DNA of 64,000 bases from Persicitalea sp964500445 (GCA_964500445.1 CAZCOG010000032.1:11022-75021), one strand, 5' to 3'; positions 1 through 9,205 are shown, counted from the stretch's first letter. Numbers and translations: made by a program. The notes: generated from the sequence alone by a model not told the origin.

Positions 1-1
1 C

Positions 2-325
2 AAGGATGGGATCAAGCTGGTGCAGGTAGTTTGTAAAAAAGCCTACGAGGGCCAACCGGAGGAAGAGAAAATCATTACTTCTGTCGGGACTGCTGCCCCC
101 GTCTATATGCGGGTGGTGGTATCGGAAGGTGCTCAATGTCAGTTCAGTTACAGTCTTGATGGGCAAGAGTACACCCAGGTTGGGGTACCTTTTCAGGCCG
201 AGGTAGGGCGTTGGATTGGGGCCAAGATGGGAATTTTTTGTACCCGCACCACCCAAACCAACGATTCGGGCTACGCGGATTACGACTGGTTCCGGGTAGA
301 GCCCATTGCGGCGGATGTGCCTTAG
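2..325 (+). CDS. C-terminal part of a GH43 family glycosidase (partial)
   Basis: The reading frame is open from base 2 and ends at a TAG at 323-325, so only the last 107 residues are in the window. The sequence carries the hallmarks of the beta-xylosidase C-terminal concanavalin-A-like domain: FSYSLDGQEYTQVG, then RWIGAKMGIFC, then the end motif YADYDWFRVEP. In GH43 enzymes (xylosidases, arabinofuranosidases) this beta-sandwich packs against the five-bladed propeller and helps form the substrate pocket. The propeller lies upstream of the window, so exact substrate cannot be told. No terminator is evident after the stop. The domain call is family knowledge applied to a clear motif match. Confidence 0.8.
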   Translation, partial: KDGIKLVQVVCKKAYEGQPEEEKIITSVGTAAPVYMRVVVSEGAQCQFSYSLDGQEYTQVGVPFQAEVGRWIGAKMGIFCTRTTQTNDSGYADYDWFRVEPIAADVP

Positions 326-604
326 ATGCTTTACTTCTTTTAGTGGTCAGAATCTGCTACTTGTGATATCCTTCCGTGGTCTTCGTGCAGGGCTTTTTCC
401 AGCTTTGACAAATCACCTACTGCCGTATGCGTGCCTATGGGGTGATAGTCAATTTTTGGGATTTTAGAGATTAATTATCAGTTTGTTGCGCGATTGTAAG
501 CCTGCTCATGCTGATTGCTATCAGTACCAATACTACCTTGGTTTTATCAAATACCCTCATACGCTGGTTCCAATTCATCGCTGGATGGTTTTTACCTAAA
601 GCAT
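326..604. other. Intergenic stretch with no recognised gene
   Basis: About 280 bases between the end of the GH43 gene and the wreck of an aldo/keto reductase. Short overlapping reading frames exist here but none resembles a protein. I see no strong hairpin or promoter box. Confidence 0.5.
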
Positions 605-938
605 TCAAATTTTCTGCAGCCACTTCCTCACCTCTGTTTCATTCTCGCGGGCTACCTGGTCCACGGTGGCCTGATAATTTTCCGGGTACGGACTTTCCAG
701 TTCAATGGCTTCCAGAGTACCGCCTATCTGCCGGTTGATCATTGAGATCTACCCGGTGCTGGTAGAAGTAGACTTCGGCGGTATCAAAAAAAGTCACGCC
801 CCGTTCAAAGGCGGCCCGAATGAGCTTGATCGCCTCTTCCTTTTCAGTGGCAGGGCCATAGCCGAAGCTCAGCCCCATACAACCCAAACCCAGCGCTGAT
901 ACTTCCAGGCCGCTAGTACCTCATGTGCGCTTTTGCAT
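605..938 (-). pseudogene. Decayed aldo/keto reductase with two internal deletions
   Basis: Read on the minus strand from an ATG at 938-936, the sequence gives MQKRT, a TGA stop, then GTSGLEVSALGLGCMGLS and GVTFFDTAEVY, which matches the N-terminus of the intact aldo/keto reductase at 4991-5965. FDTAEVY is joined directly to FYQHRVD, which in the intact gene lies 63 codons further on, so the cofactor-lysine region is gone. A second deletion with a frame change then jumps to the C-terminal tail (LEAIELESPYPENY), ending at a TGA at 607-605. It is therefore a remnant of a roughly 330-aa gene, divergent from the AraC regulator. It cannot make a working enzyme. Confidence 0.85.
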
Positions 939-1106
939 AATTATGTGTTCTAATGAATTGTTAAAGGGTATTCCTGTCTTCGTACACCGAAGACTTCATT
1001 GCAAAGGTCCTCCCTATTGTCCGCCTCTACGTTATACAGATTACGGATTGTTCTACCAAGATTACTGATTAGGGGTAATTCATCCATTAGATAATGAATA
1101 AAGCAT

Positions 1107-1130
1107 TAACTTTGAATTAGTTAATTCAAA
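1107..1130 (+). promoter_or_regulatory. TAnnTTTG promoter box overlapping a perfect 9-bp palindrome
   Basis: TAACTTTG at 1107-1114 fits the Bacteroidota -7 consensus TAnnTTTG. It overlaps a perfect inverted repeat, TTTGAATTA at 1111-1119 and TAATTCAAA at 1122-1130, with a two-base centre. The palindrome ends six bases before the ATG of the AraC regulator at 1137. I see no exact TTTG -33 box at the right spacing. A site placed like this would suit autorepression or dimer binding, but that role is inference. Confidence 0.4.
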
Positions 1131-1136
1131 TATCCT

Positions 1137-2054
1137 ATGGATAACATACATCGGTTCGAGACAATCAATGATTACAACGCGTTTAACAAAAACGAAACGC
1201 TGCATCCGCTGGTGGGCATAGTGGATTTGTCGAAGGCCAGCCCCCGGCAAGCTTCCAGGATGTACTTTGGTTTTTATACTGTATTTTTGAAAGAAATAAA
1301 ATGCGGGGATCTGCGGTACGGACGACATACCTATGACTATCAGGAGGGTACTCTGGTGTTCATTGGACCGGGGCAGGTAGTTAGCGTTGACAGCAAAGGT
1401 GAGACGTACCAACCCAAAGGCTTCGCGCTGGTTTTTCATCCCGACCTGCTGCACGGGACTACCCTCGGGCGGAACATGCAGGACTATTCCTTTTTCGGAT
1501 ATCAAACCAATGAGGCCCTGCACTTATCGGAGCGGGAAAAGCGGTTGGTATTGGAGTGCTTTTCGAAAATCGAATACGAATTGGATCAGGGTGTCGACAA
1601 GCACAGCAAAAGACTGATCGTATCCAACATCGAGTTGTTTCTGAACTACTGCGGTCGTTTTTACGACCGCCAGTTCATTACCCGCGATACTGTCCATCAG
1701 GGTACTTTGGAAAGCTTTGAAAATTTGTTGAACGAGTATTTCCAAACCGATAAACCACAAACCATTGGTTTGCCGTCAGTAGCCTGGTGCGCCGAGCAGC
1801 TGAACCTGTCGGCCAACTACTTTGGCGATTTGGTAAAAAAAGAAACGGGCCGTTCAGCCCAGGAATACATCCAATCCCGACTGATGGAGGTAGCCAAGGA
1901 AAGAATCTTCGACCGCAGCAAAACCATTAATGAAATAGCCTTTGAACTGGGCTTCAAGTACCCCCAGCATTTCAGCCGCTTTTTTAAGGAAAGAGCCGGA
2001 CAATCGCCCAACGAATATAGGCAGGCCGCCGCTGCGGAATTTCACGATAATTGA
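1137..2054 (+). CDS. AraC family transcriptional regulator
   Basis: 305 residues. The C-terminal hundred residues form the two helix-turn-helix units of the AraC/XylS DNA-binding domain: VAWCAEQLNLSANYFGDLVK with ETGRSAQEYI, then TINEIAFELGFKYPQHFSRF with FKERAGQSPNEYR. The N-terminal ~180 residues look like the usual effector-binding cupin-type region, with no recognisable ligand motif. The gene sits between a dead aldo/keto reductase on the other strand and the molybdenum hydroxylase genes downstream, so it probably controls one or both. The ATG at 1137 lies directly after a palindrome that may be its own operator. No signal peptide; cytoplasmic. Confidence 0.9.
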   Translation: MDNIHRFETINDYNAFNKNETLHPLVGIVDLSKASPRQASRMYFGFYTVFLKEIKCGDLRYGRHTYDYQEGTLVFIGPGQVVSVDSKGETYQPKGFALVFHPDLLHGTTLGRNMQDYSFFGYQTNEALHLSEREKRLVLECFSKIEYELDQGVDKHSKRLIVSNIELFLNYCGRFYDRQFITRDTVHQGTLESFENLLNEYFQTDKPQTIGLPSVAWCAEQLNLSANYFGDLVKKETGRSAQEYIQSRLMEVAKERIFDRSKTINEIAFELGFKYPQHFSRFFKERAGQSPNEYRQAAAAEFHDN

Positions 2055-2183
2055 TCCATCCCATTCGGTCAAGTACTTGCCGAAGTAGGTCAATTGTGTG
2101 AGTATTCGTAAGTTTTGGTTTGATAGTCATTAACTACCCTGCACAATTTTTTTCGTATTTTACATCATTAAAAAAACACGAAT

Positions 2184-2639
2184 ATGGCTCAATACAATCT
2201 AAAAATAAATGGAAAGACCCGCGTGGTAGACGTGGACCCCACGACCCCCATGCTGTGGGTTTTGCGCGACCACCTCGACCTGCCCGGCACCAAATACGGC
2301 TGCGGCATCGCTCAGTGCGGAGCCTGCACCGTTCATCTCAACGGTACGGCATTGCGCTCGTGCCAACTACCGGTTTCGGCCGTGGGTACCCAGGAAATAA
2401 CGACCATTGAAGGACTATCCGAAGACGGCGACCATCCCGTGCAGCAGGCCTGGATTCAACACGATGTGGCCCAGTGCGGGTACTGCCAGACGGGACAGAT
2501 CATGACCGCGGCGGCCCTGTTGAAAAATAATCCTAATCCCAGCGACGAAGATATTGCGGCGGGCATGAGCGGGAATATCTGCCGTTGCGGTACTTACCTG
2601 CGCATCCGCGAGGCTGTCAAAACCGCGTCCAAGATGTAA
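2184..2639 (+). CDS. (2Fe-2S)-binding subunit of a molybdenum hydroxylase (IorA type)
   Basis: 151 residues, the standard size for the small subunit of isoquinoline-1-oxidoreductase-type and related aldehyde/xanthine dehydrogenases. The plant-type [2Fe-2S] ligands are C40, C45, C48 (CGIAQCGAC) and C60. The second, helical cluster has C98 and C101 (CGYC) and C133 and C135 (CRC). The protein passes electrons from the Mo centre of the partner encoded 33 bases downstream (2673-4934). It lacks a signal peptide and would be carried across the membrane with the Tat-bearing large subunit; that hitchhiking is family knowledge. There is no FAD subunit nearby, so the acceptor is probably a cytochrome or quinone. 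Confidence 0.92.
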   Translation: MAQYNLKINGKTRVVDVDPTTPMLWVLRDHLDLPGTKYGCGIAQCGACTVHLNGTALRSCQLPVSAVGTQEITTIEGLSEDGDHPVQQAWIQHDVAQCGYCQTGQIMTAAALLKNNPNPSDEDIAAGMSGNICRCGTYLRIREAVKTASKM

Positions 2640-2672
2640 TCGGAGCCTCAACCCTTTAACGAATCACTGAAT

Positions 2673-4934
2673 ATGGAAAACATAAAAACGAAATATAACC
2701 GGCGCTCCTTTCTGAAATCTTCGGCCCTGGCGGGTGGCGGGCTGATGCTTACGGCGAGCTGGTTTGCAAGTACGAAAGCGGCCGACAAAATGGAGGCTCT
2801 AAACCTGCCCGAGCAGTGGTCAGAACTGACGGGCTACATTAAAATCACCCCGGATAGCGTCATTACGATCCTCTGTCCCAATCCCGAATTTGGACAAAAC
2901 GTGATGACGTCGCTGCCGATGATTATCGCGGAGGAACTGGACGCAGACTGGAAAGACGTGGTGGTGGAAATGGGGCCGCACGACAACGTGAAGTTGGGTC
3001 CTCAGTTTACGGGCGGGAGCAATTCGGTACGGATGTACTGGAAGCCCCTGCGCGAGGCCGGTGCCGCGGCCCGCTCCATGCTGTGCCAGGCGGCCGCCCA
3101 AGCCTGGAAGGTACCCGTGGAAGAAGTGAGTATCAAGGACGGGCTGATCGTTCATCCCGATACGATGAAGACGGCCAAATTAGGCGAGTTTGCCGAAAAA
3201 GCGGCGTTGCTACCCGTGCCCGATCCCAAAACCTTGAAGTTGAAAGAGGTCGCGAATTTTGGCATTGTGAGCCATCCCAAAAAGAATGTGGAGGGTATGA
3301 AGGTCGTGACTGGCAAGCCCCTTTTCGGACTGGATTATCGGGTGGAGGGTATGCTCATCGCCATGGTGCAGCACCCGCCCGCTTTTGGTATGAAGCTTAA
3401 ATCGTTCGATGCCGCTCAGGCGCTCAAAATGCCGGGGATCAAGGATGTTTTCAGAACGAAACTGTATGAAGAAGGTTTTGAACAAGGCGGTTTCGATACC
3501 AGTACCTTCAACGACCTGCTGGTGGTGGTAGGCAACAGTACCTGGGAGGTGATGAACGCCCGCAAAAAGCTGAAAGTGCAATGGGAGCCCGCCGGCGATA
3601 CCAAACAGACCATGGCGGGCCGTAGCGGAAGCAGAGAGGTGGTGGTGCCGGGCGAACTGGAAAGTACCTCCGAACACTACCGCCAAATGGAGGAAATGGC
3701 GCAAAAGCCCGCCAATCAGCTGCGGAAGGACGGCGATCCCGAAATGGCCTTCAAGAATGCCGCCGTAGTGATCGAGCGTACCTACACCGCGCCCTTCCTG
3801 GCCCACAACTGCATGGAGCCGATGAACTTCTTCGCCCACGTGACGCCTGAGAAAGCCGTAGTGGCCGGACCCGTTCAAGCACCGGGCTGGATTGAGCCCA
3901 CCCTCACCAAGCTCCTGAACCTACCTGCTGACAAGATCGAAATCCAGATGACGCGCATGGGTGGTGGATTTGGCCGGAGGGCATACGGGCAATATGCGTA
4001 CGAGGCTGCCCTGATTTCCAAGAAGCTCAACGCGCCCGTCAAACTGATCTATACCCGCGAGGACGACATGACCTACGGCATCTACCGTCCTATGTATACG
4101 GCTACCTACCGCGCGGCGTTGGATAAGGACAAAAACCTGATTGCGTTTTATGTAAAGGGCGGTGGTATCCCCGAGCACCCGGTGCACGCCAATCGCTTCC
4201 CGGCGGGAGCCGTGGATAACTACTTGGCTGAGGCTTGGGAGATTCCGTCCAACATTACCATCGGGGCGTTCCGGGCGCCACGATCCAACTTCAATGCCGC
4301 CGCTGAGCAGTCGTTTCTGGATGAAGTAGCCGAAGCCATGGGCAAAGACCCCATTCAGATGCGCCTTGACTTGCTGGATAAAGCCAGAAAAACCCCCGTG
4401 GGCAAAAATAATGATTACGACGCGGCCCGCTACGCCGAAGTACTGAAACTGGTGCGCGACAAGTCGGGCTGGAAAGGCGGCAAGGATGGCAATTACAACC
4501 GCGGCGTGGCGGCGTACTTCTGCCACAATTCCTACGCGGCTCACGTGGTAGACATGGTGATGCGTGAAGGAGTACCCTACGCCGAGCGCGTGTTCAGTGC
4601 CGTGGATTGTGGCGTGGTCGTAAACCCCGACGCGGCCACCAACATGGTGCAGGGAGCCGTGGTGGACGGCATCGGCAATGCCTTTTACGGGGGGTTAGTA
4701 CAGAAAGACGGTGTTCCCCAGCAAACCAACTTCGACAAATACCGCCTCATCCGCAACAACGAAGCCCCCAAAAGCATTGAGGTGCATTTTGTGAAAAGCG
4801 AGGTGGATCCTACCGGCCTGGGCGAGCCGCCCTTCCCGCCGGTATTTGGCGCAGTGGCCAACGCGCTTTACAAAACTACCGGGAAGCGACACTACCAACA
4901 GCCTTTTCAGCCCGATATTGAGAAGCAAATATAA
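2673..4934 (+). CDS. Molybdopterin-binding subunit of a Mo hydroxylase (IorB type), Tat exported
   Basis: 753 residues. The N-terminus KYNRRSFLKSSALAGGG is a twin-arginine signal. The rest is the xanthine dehydrogenase/isoquinoline 1-oxidoreductase beta fold, with the Mo-cofactor loop GGGFGRRAYGQYAYEAA near residue 430 and the closing segment GEPPFPP that carries the catalytic Glu. With the 2Fe-2S subunit just upstream it makes a periplasmic oxidoreductase that hydroxylates N-heterocycles or oxidises aldehydes; the substrate cannot be read from sequence. The pair, preceded by AraC and followed by an aldo/keto reductase, suggests a small aldehyde or aromatic detoxification unit. No break or odd residue seen. 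Confidence 0.9.
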   Translation: MENIKTKYNRRSFLKSSALAGGGLMLTASWFASTKAADKMEALNLPEQWSELTGYIKITPDSVITILCPNPEFGQNVMTSLPMIIAEELDADWKDVVVEMGPHDNVKLGPQFTGGSNSVRMYWKPLREAGAAARSMLCQAAAQAWKVPVEEVSIKDGLIVHPDTMKTAKLGEFAEKAALLPVPDPKTLKLKEVANFGIVSHPKKNVEGMKVVTGKPLFGLDYRVEGMLIAMVQHPPAFGMKLKSFDAAQALKMPGIKDVFRTKLYEEGFEQGGFDTSTFNDLLVVVGNSTWEVMNARKKLKVQWEPAGDTKQTMAGRSGSREVVVPGELESTSEHYRQMEEMAQKPANQLRKDGDPEMAFKNAAVVIERTYTAPFLAHNCMEPMNFFAHVTPEKAVVAGPVQAPGWIEPTLTKLLNLPADKIEIQMTRMGGGFGRRAYGQYAYEAALISKKLNAPVKLIYTREDDMTYGIYRPMYTATYRAALDKDKNLIAFYVKGGGIPEHPVHANRFPAGAVDNYLAEAWEIPSNITIGAFRAPRSNFNAAAEQSFLDEVAEAMGKDPIQMRLDLLDKARKTPVGKNNDYDAARYAEVLKLVRDKSGWKGGKDGNYNRGVAAYFCHNSYAAHVVDMVMREGVPYAERVFSAVDCGVVVNPDAATNMVQGAVVDGIGNAFYGGLVQKDGVPQQTNFDKYRLIRNNEAPKSIEVHFVKSEVDPTGLGEPPFPPVFGAVANALYKTTGKRHYQQPFQPDIEKQI

Positions 4935-4990
4935 GTGCGGCTAGCATTCGAAAACCAGGTACTTGTCCGAATCCACTGACTACACAAACA

Positions 4991-5965
4991 ATGCAAAAAA
5001 GAAAACTCGGAAACAGCAATCTGGAAGTGTCCGCCCTTGGTCTCGGCTGCATGGGCATGAGCCACGGCTACAAGCCATTGCCCGATAAGAAGGAGATGAT
5101 TTCGCTGCTCCACGCCGCCGTGGAAAGGGGCATTACTTTTTTCGATACGGCGGAGGTGTACGGACCGTTCACGAATGAAGAATTGGTGGGTGAGGCCCTT
5201 GCTCCATTTCGTAATCAAGTAAAAATCGCCACTAAATTCGGGTTCAAGGTCGAAAATAGTACGATGGGTGGGGTCAACAGCCGCCCGGAACACATCAGGC
5301 AAGTAGCGGAAGCATCGCTCAAGCGACTCCGCGTAGAGGTCATCGACTTGTTTTATCAGCACCGCGTCGATCCTGACGTTCCCATCGAAGACGTAGCCGG
5401 AACGGTGAAGGATTTGATTCAGGAAGGCAAGGTAAGGTACTTTGGCCTGTCGGAAGCCAGGGCTGACACCATCCGCCGCGCCCACGCGGTGCAGCCCGTT
5501 ACTGCCTTGCAAAGTGAATATTCCCTCTGGTGGCGAAATCCCGAAGAAGAAGTATTTCCAACGCTGGAAGAACTGGGCATCGGGTTCGTTCCGTACAGCC
5601 CGCTGGGACGAGGATTCCTGACGGGCAAGATGAACGCTAATACCGAGTTCGACACCACTGACTTTCGAAATAATCTACCCCGCTTTACGCCGGAAGCCCG
5701 CAAGGCCAATCAGAGTTTGGTGGAACTGCTGGACCGGATGGCCAAAAAGAAGCAAGCCACCCCGGCGCAACTCGCGCTGGCTTGGCTCCTGGCCCAAAAG
5801 CCCTGGATCGTGCCGATTCCGGGTACTACCAAACTGCACCGCCTGGAAGAGAATATCGGTGCAACAAATATTACGCTTTCGCCCGAGGAACTACGCCAGA
5901 TCGAAAGTATCAAAATCGAAAGTCCCCGCTATCCCGAACACCTTGAAAAAATGACGGGCCTCTAA
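4991..5965 (+). CDS. Aldo/keto reductase
   Basis: 324 residues with the AKR catalytic tetrad in place: D52 and Y57 (FFDTAEVYG), K82 (ATKFGF) and H124 (YQHRVDP). The C-terminus holds the NADPH-binding segment IVPIPGTTKLHRLEEN. It reduces aldehydes or ketones with NADPH, in the cytoplasm. It begins 56 bases after the Mo-hydroxylase gene on the same strand and may be cotranscribed. A broken copy of the same family lies at 605-938 on the other side of the AraC gene, so this is likely the surviving member of a pair. Confidence 0.92.
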   Translation: MQKRKLGNSNLEVSALGLGCMGMSHGYKPLPDKKEMISLLHAAVERGITFFDTAEVYGPFTNEELVGEALAPFRNQVKIATKFGFKVENSTMGGVNSRPEHIRQVAEASLKRLRVEVIDLFYQHRVDPDVPIEDVAGTVKDLIQEGKVRYFGLSEARADTIRRAHAVQPVTALQSEYSLWWRNPEEEVFPTLEELGIGFVPYSPLGRGFLTGKMNANTEFDTTDFRNNLPRFTPEARKANQSLVELLDRMAKKKQATPAQLALAWLLAQKPWIVPIPGTTKLHRLEENIGATNITLSPEELRQIESIKIESPRYPEHLEKMTGL

Positions 5966-6087
5966 ACTGTATTTGCCGACACATTTAATTATTTTGCCGA
6001 TAAATGAAACACTCCTAGCAACGTGCGGATTACGCTGCGCGTACCCTGAATCAGTAATGACTATTCTTACCTCTGATCATTTACGGT

Positions 6088-6894
6088 ATGCAGCGACTTT
6101 TCCTCGTTCTCCTATTAATTTTTGGCCTCTTTCAGTCCGGGTACGGACAAGCTACCTGCGAGAACATCGGCTTCGAGAATGGTGATCTTCGTGGCTGGAC
6201 GCTTACCAATGGCTCGGTAACCGACATCAGCCAGCAGACTGTCTTCCAAGACGAAACACCCGGTACTTTCGAGAATGGTCATCTGCTCACCCGGCTGGCT
6301 GATGGCAACGATCCCCGAATTCCGGCCATCCCTATGGTGGCGCCGGGCAGCAACTACTCCATCCGCATCGGTAATGTGACGCGCGGCAGCCGCTTCGACC
6401 GCATCAAAACCTCTTTCGTGGTGACACCCGACAATGTGTTGTTGCAATACAAGTTTGCCGTAATCCTGCAATTTCCCAACCACCAGCCGTGGCAGCAACC
6501 TGGCTTCAGCATTCGCGTCACCAACCAGGACAACACCACGCTGGCCTGTAATTTCTACGAAGTGACCGCAGCGGCCAGCATCGACGGCTTTCAGGTACAG
6601 GGCGACATCCGCTACCGCAACTGGACTACCGGAGCCATCGACTTGCGGAATTATATCGGGCAGAAAATCAATATCGAGGTGACCGTCAACGGCTGCACCG
6701 AGCGGCGGCATTTCGGCTATGCCTACTTCGACGCTCAGTGCGTGAAGGCCGAAATCGCTCAGGCACCCTACTGCCCTGCCTACGACCCGACGATCACGCT
6801 GAAAGCTCCCGAAGGCTTCGCGGCTTACCGCTGGAGCAACGGAGCCACCAGCCCGAATGTGGCCGTGGCCCCGAAACAAGGCGAAAAATATTAG
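6088..6894 (+). CDS. Gliding/T9SS-type surface protein, N-terminal half before an in-frame TAG
   Basis: 268 residues starting with a clean signal peptide (MQRLFLVLLLIFGLFQSGYGQ) and continuing with a carbohydrate-binding-like jelly-roll region (CENIGFENGDLRGW, SIRIGNVTRG). It ends at a TAG (6892-6894) in the middle of a repeat-type segment, SNGATSPNVAVAPKQGEKY. The frame then continues without any shift into the sequence at 6895-7818, which carries the sorting domain. The protein would be secreted but not anchored if translation stops here. A single base change (TAC/TAT to TAG) or a sequencing error explains it equally well. Confidence 0.75.
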   Translation: MQRLFLVLLLIFGLFQSGYGQATCENIGFENGDLRGWTLTNGSVTDISQQTVFQDETPGTFENGHLLTRLADGNDPRIPAIPMVAPGSNYSIRIGNVTRGSRFDRIKTSFVVTPDNVLLQYKFAVILQFPNHQPWQQPGFSIRVTNQDNTTLACNFYEVTAAASIDGFQVQGDIRYRNWTTGAIDLRNYIGQKINIEVTVNGCTERRHFGYAYFDAQCVKAEIAQAPYCPAYDPTITLKAPEGFAAYRWSNGATSPNVAVAPKQGEKY

Positions 6895-7818
6895 GTAAAA
6901 GTCAAGCCCTTTTCCAGTTTAGCCGACGATTGTGAGTTTCAGTTCGATCATACTGTGGACTTTGCTTTACCCGGCCAGCCGACCCGGGAGACCAAGAACA
7001 TTTGCGAGGGCGACGGCTATACGATTGGCGACTCGACCTACCGTCGTGCAGGTACTTATCTCACCCGCATCCGACGCGGCCCCGATGTTTGTGATAGTGT
7101 AGTGGTGACCACATTAAGCGTAACGCCACTGGCCCGTACTGTGCAAAATAAAGTGATTTGCGAGGGAGAAAAACTCATGGTGGGCTCCGAAGTGCTGACC
7201 GCCACGGGTACTTACGAAACCCGTATTGCCCGAAAACTACCCCTCTGCGACAGCATCGTAACTACCCGGCTGGAAGTACGCCAACTCGCCCTCGCCGTCA
7301 CGCCTGATACCTATCTCCGTCCGCAGGATAGCACCCGACTCAGTGTAGAAGCCCTGCCCGGCGGTAACTACCGCTACGACTGGCAGAGTCCGGCTGGCCT
7401 CGCCTGCGCTAATTGCGCGGCGACCTGGGCCAAGCCCCCGGAAACAACGCGCTATAACGTCACGGTGACCGACCAGGAATACAATTGCACGGCTACGGCC
7501 TCGGTGCTGTTGTCGGTAGGATTGTGTACCATATTTGCACCCAGCGCCTTTTCGCCCAATGGCGACGGCTACAATGATGTTTTCTTTCTGGAAGGCTCGA
7601 CCTGCGTGGAGCGCATCGACGAAATGATCATCTACGATCGCTGGGGTGAGGTCATCTGCCGCCGCGAAAATTTCCAGCCTTCCGAACCCGACTACGGCTG
7701 GGATGGCATGTACCGCGGCGCGAAGGCGGAACCCGGTCTGTATCCCTACCGGATTACGGTGGCCTTCCGAACCGGAACCGTTTTTCAGCAGCGCGGTGTG
7801 GTGACACTGATTCGGTGA
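6895..7818 (+). pseudogene. C-terminal half of the same surface protein, with T9SS sorting domain
   Basis: This continues the frame of 6088-6894 after the TAG. It contains two similar modules, each opening with an ICEG motif followed by a G(T)Y and C-DS pattern, a PKD-like stretch, and then the type B gliding/T9SS sorting domain: FAPSAFSPNGDGYNDVF, IYDRWGEVI, WDGMYRGAKAEPGLYPY. That last domain directs outer-membrane passage by the type IX system. A GTG at 6955 could start translation, but the product would have no signal peptide and would stay in the cytoplasm. Only a repaired 577-codon gene makes functional sense. Confidence 0.75.
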
Positions 7819-7924
7819 CAAAAGTATTGAGTTCAATCTGCTGAATTTCTCTCGGGGAAGTAGCCTCAGGCAGAATTATTTTGGACGGGTGATTATTACG
7901 TTTTTCACCATACCACCTTTCCCT

Positions 7925-9205
7925 ATGAACGAGCCCAAGTCAACCGATCCGGTACCATCGTATCCCGTACCAACCTACAGTACCTACCAGGTACCTGACG
8001 GACCTAAGGTACCCACTTCGCCGCCCTATTCGCCTCCGGCTGAGGTACCTGCGGCTACTGATAAGCCCATCGAACTGGAAACCTGGAAGTCGGATGCCGA
8101 CCGGAAATCAGCCGGGGTACCTACGCCGCTGCCCGCGGATGAGCGGGTGGGTTACGCGCTGGTGGGGCTGGGGCACCTCACGCTGGAGGAAATTCTGCCC
8201 GCCCTGAGTACCTGCCGAAAGTCAAAACCCGTGGCGCTGGTGAGTGGCAATCCGAGCAAACTACAAAAGGTAGCCCGGCAGTACGGCATCAAATCCGAAA
8301 ACTGCTACAGCTACGAAACCTACGACCAACTGAAAGACAACGCGGAGGTACAGGTTATCTACATCGTGCTGCCCAACTCCATGCACGCCGAATTCACGAT
8401 TCGCGGGGCCAGGGCCGGGAAGCATATCTTGTGCGAAAAACCCATGGCCAATTCCGTGGCCGAGTGCCAGGCCATGATCGATGCCTGCCAGCAAGCCAAC
8501 CGCAAACTCATGATCGCCTACCGGATTCAGTACGAGCCCTACAACCGCTACGTGCGCGAGCAGGTGCAGAAGCAGGAATTTGGCAAGCCCAAGTTTGTGG
8601 ACGCTTACAACTGTCAATCGTCGGCCAACCCCCGGCATTGGCGGCATATCAAGGCACTGGCAGGCGGCGGTGCGCTGCCTGATATCGGCCTTTACTGCCT
8701 CAATACCACCCGTTTTATTCTGGGTGAAGAACCGGTCGAGGTATCGGCCTACGTGCACAGCGATCCTGACAATCCGCTGTTCCGTGAAGTGGAGGAGGTA
8801 TGTACATGGCAAATGAAATTCCCCAGCGGCGTCATGGCCCAGTGCGCTACCCACTACAATGTGCACGAAGCGCGGCAATACCGCGTCATGACCGAGCGCG
8901 GCGGATATGAACTGGCCCAGGCCTACGCGTATTCGGGACAAAAACTCACCACCTCGCAGGCTGACGGAGCGATAGTCCGGCAGGAGCAGGTGAATATTAC
9001 GCCCAAAAATCAGTTCGCCACGGAAATGGATGTGTTCTCAGCTTGCATTCTCGAAGACAAAGTACCTTACTCCGGTGGCGAAGAAGGGTTGCAGGATCAG
9101 CGGATCATGGAAGCAATCTATCAGTCCGCACGGGAACGTCGGCCTGTTCCTCTGCCCATTATTGAGAAAAAGGATGCATTTCGGGGGCCGGAGCCGGAGT
9201 TGTAG
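7925..9205 (+). CDS. Gfo/Idh/MocA oxidoreductase, glucose-fructose oxidoreductase-like
   Basis: 426 residues from the ATG at 7925; a GTG at 7889 would add 12 residues with no homology. After a proline-rich N-terminal region of about 70 residues comes the Rossmann NAD(P) site (YALVGLGHLTLEEILPAL), then PNSMHAE, the catalytic-region motif CEKPMANSV with its Lys, and the GFOR C-terminal domain (GGALPDIGLYCLN, GEEGLQDQRIMEAIY). The pattern is close to Zymomonas glucose-fructose oxidoreductase, so a sugar is the expected substrate. No Tat or Sec signal is visible, unlike the Zymomonas enzyme. The proline-rich stretch is encoded by DNA crowded with GTACC motifs. Confidence 0.88.
   Translation: MNEPKSTDPVPSYPVPTYSTYQVPDGPKVPTSPPYSPPAEVPAATDKPIELETWKSDADRKSAGVPTPLPADERVGYALVGLGHLTLEEILPALSTCRKSKPVALVSGNPSKLQKVARQYGIKSENCYSYETYDQLKDNAEVQVIYIVLPNSMHAEFTIRGARAGKHILCEKPMANSVAECQAMIDACQQANRKLMIAYRIQYEPYNRYVREQVQKQEFGKPKFVDAYNCQSSANPRHWRHIKALAGGGALPDIGLYCLNTTRFILGEEPVEVSAYVHSDPDNPLFREVEEVCTWQMKFPSGVMAQCATHYNVHEARQYRVMTERGGYELAQAYAYSGQKLTTSQADGAIVRQEQVNITPKNQFATEMDVFSACILEDKVPYSGGEEGLQDQRIMEAIYQSARERRPVPLPIIEKKDAFRGPEPEL

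Noticed and set aside
6892..6894. Stop-codon recoding (TAG read-through)
   Set aside because: Three interrupted genes use three different stops and intact genes in the window end normally with all three.
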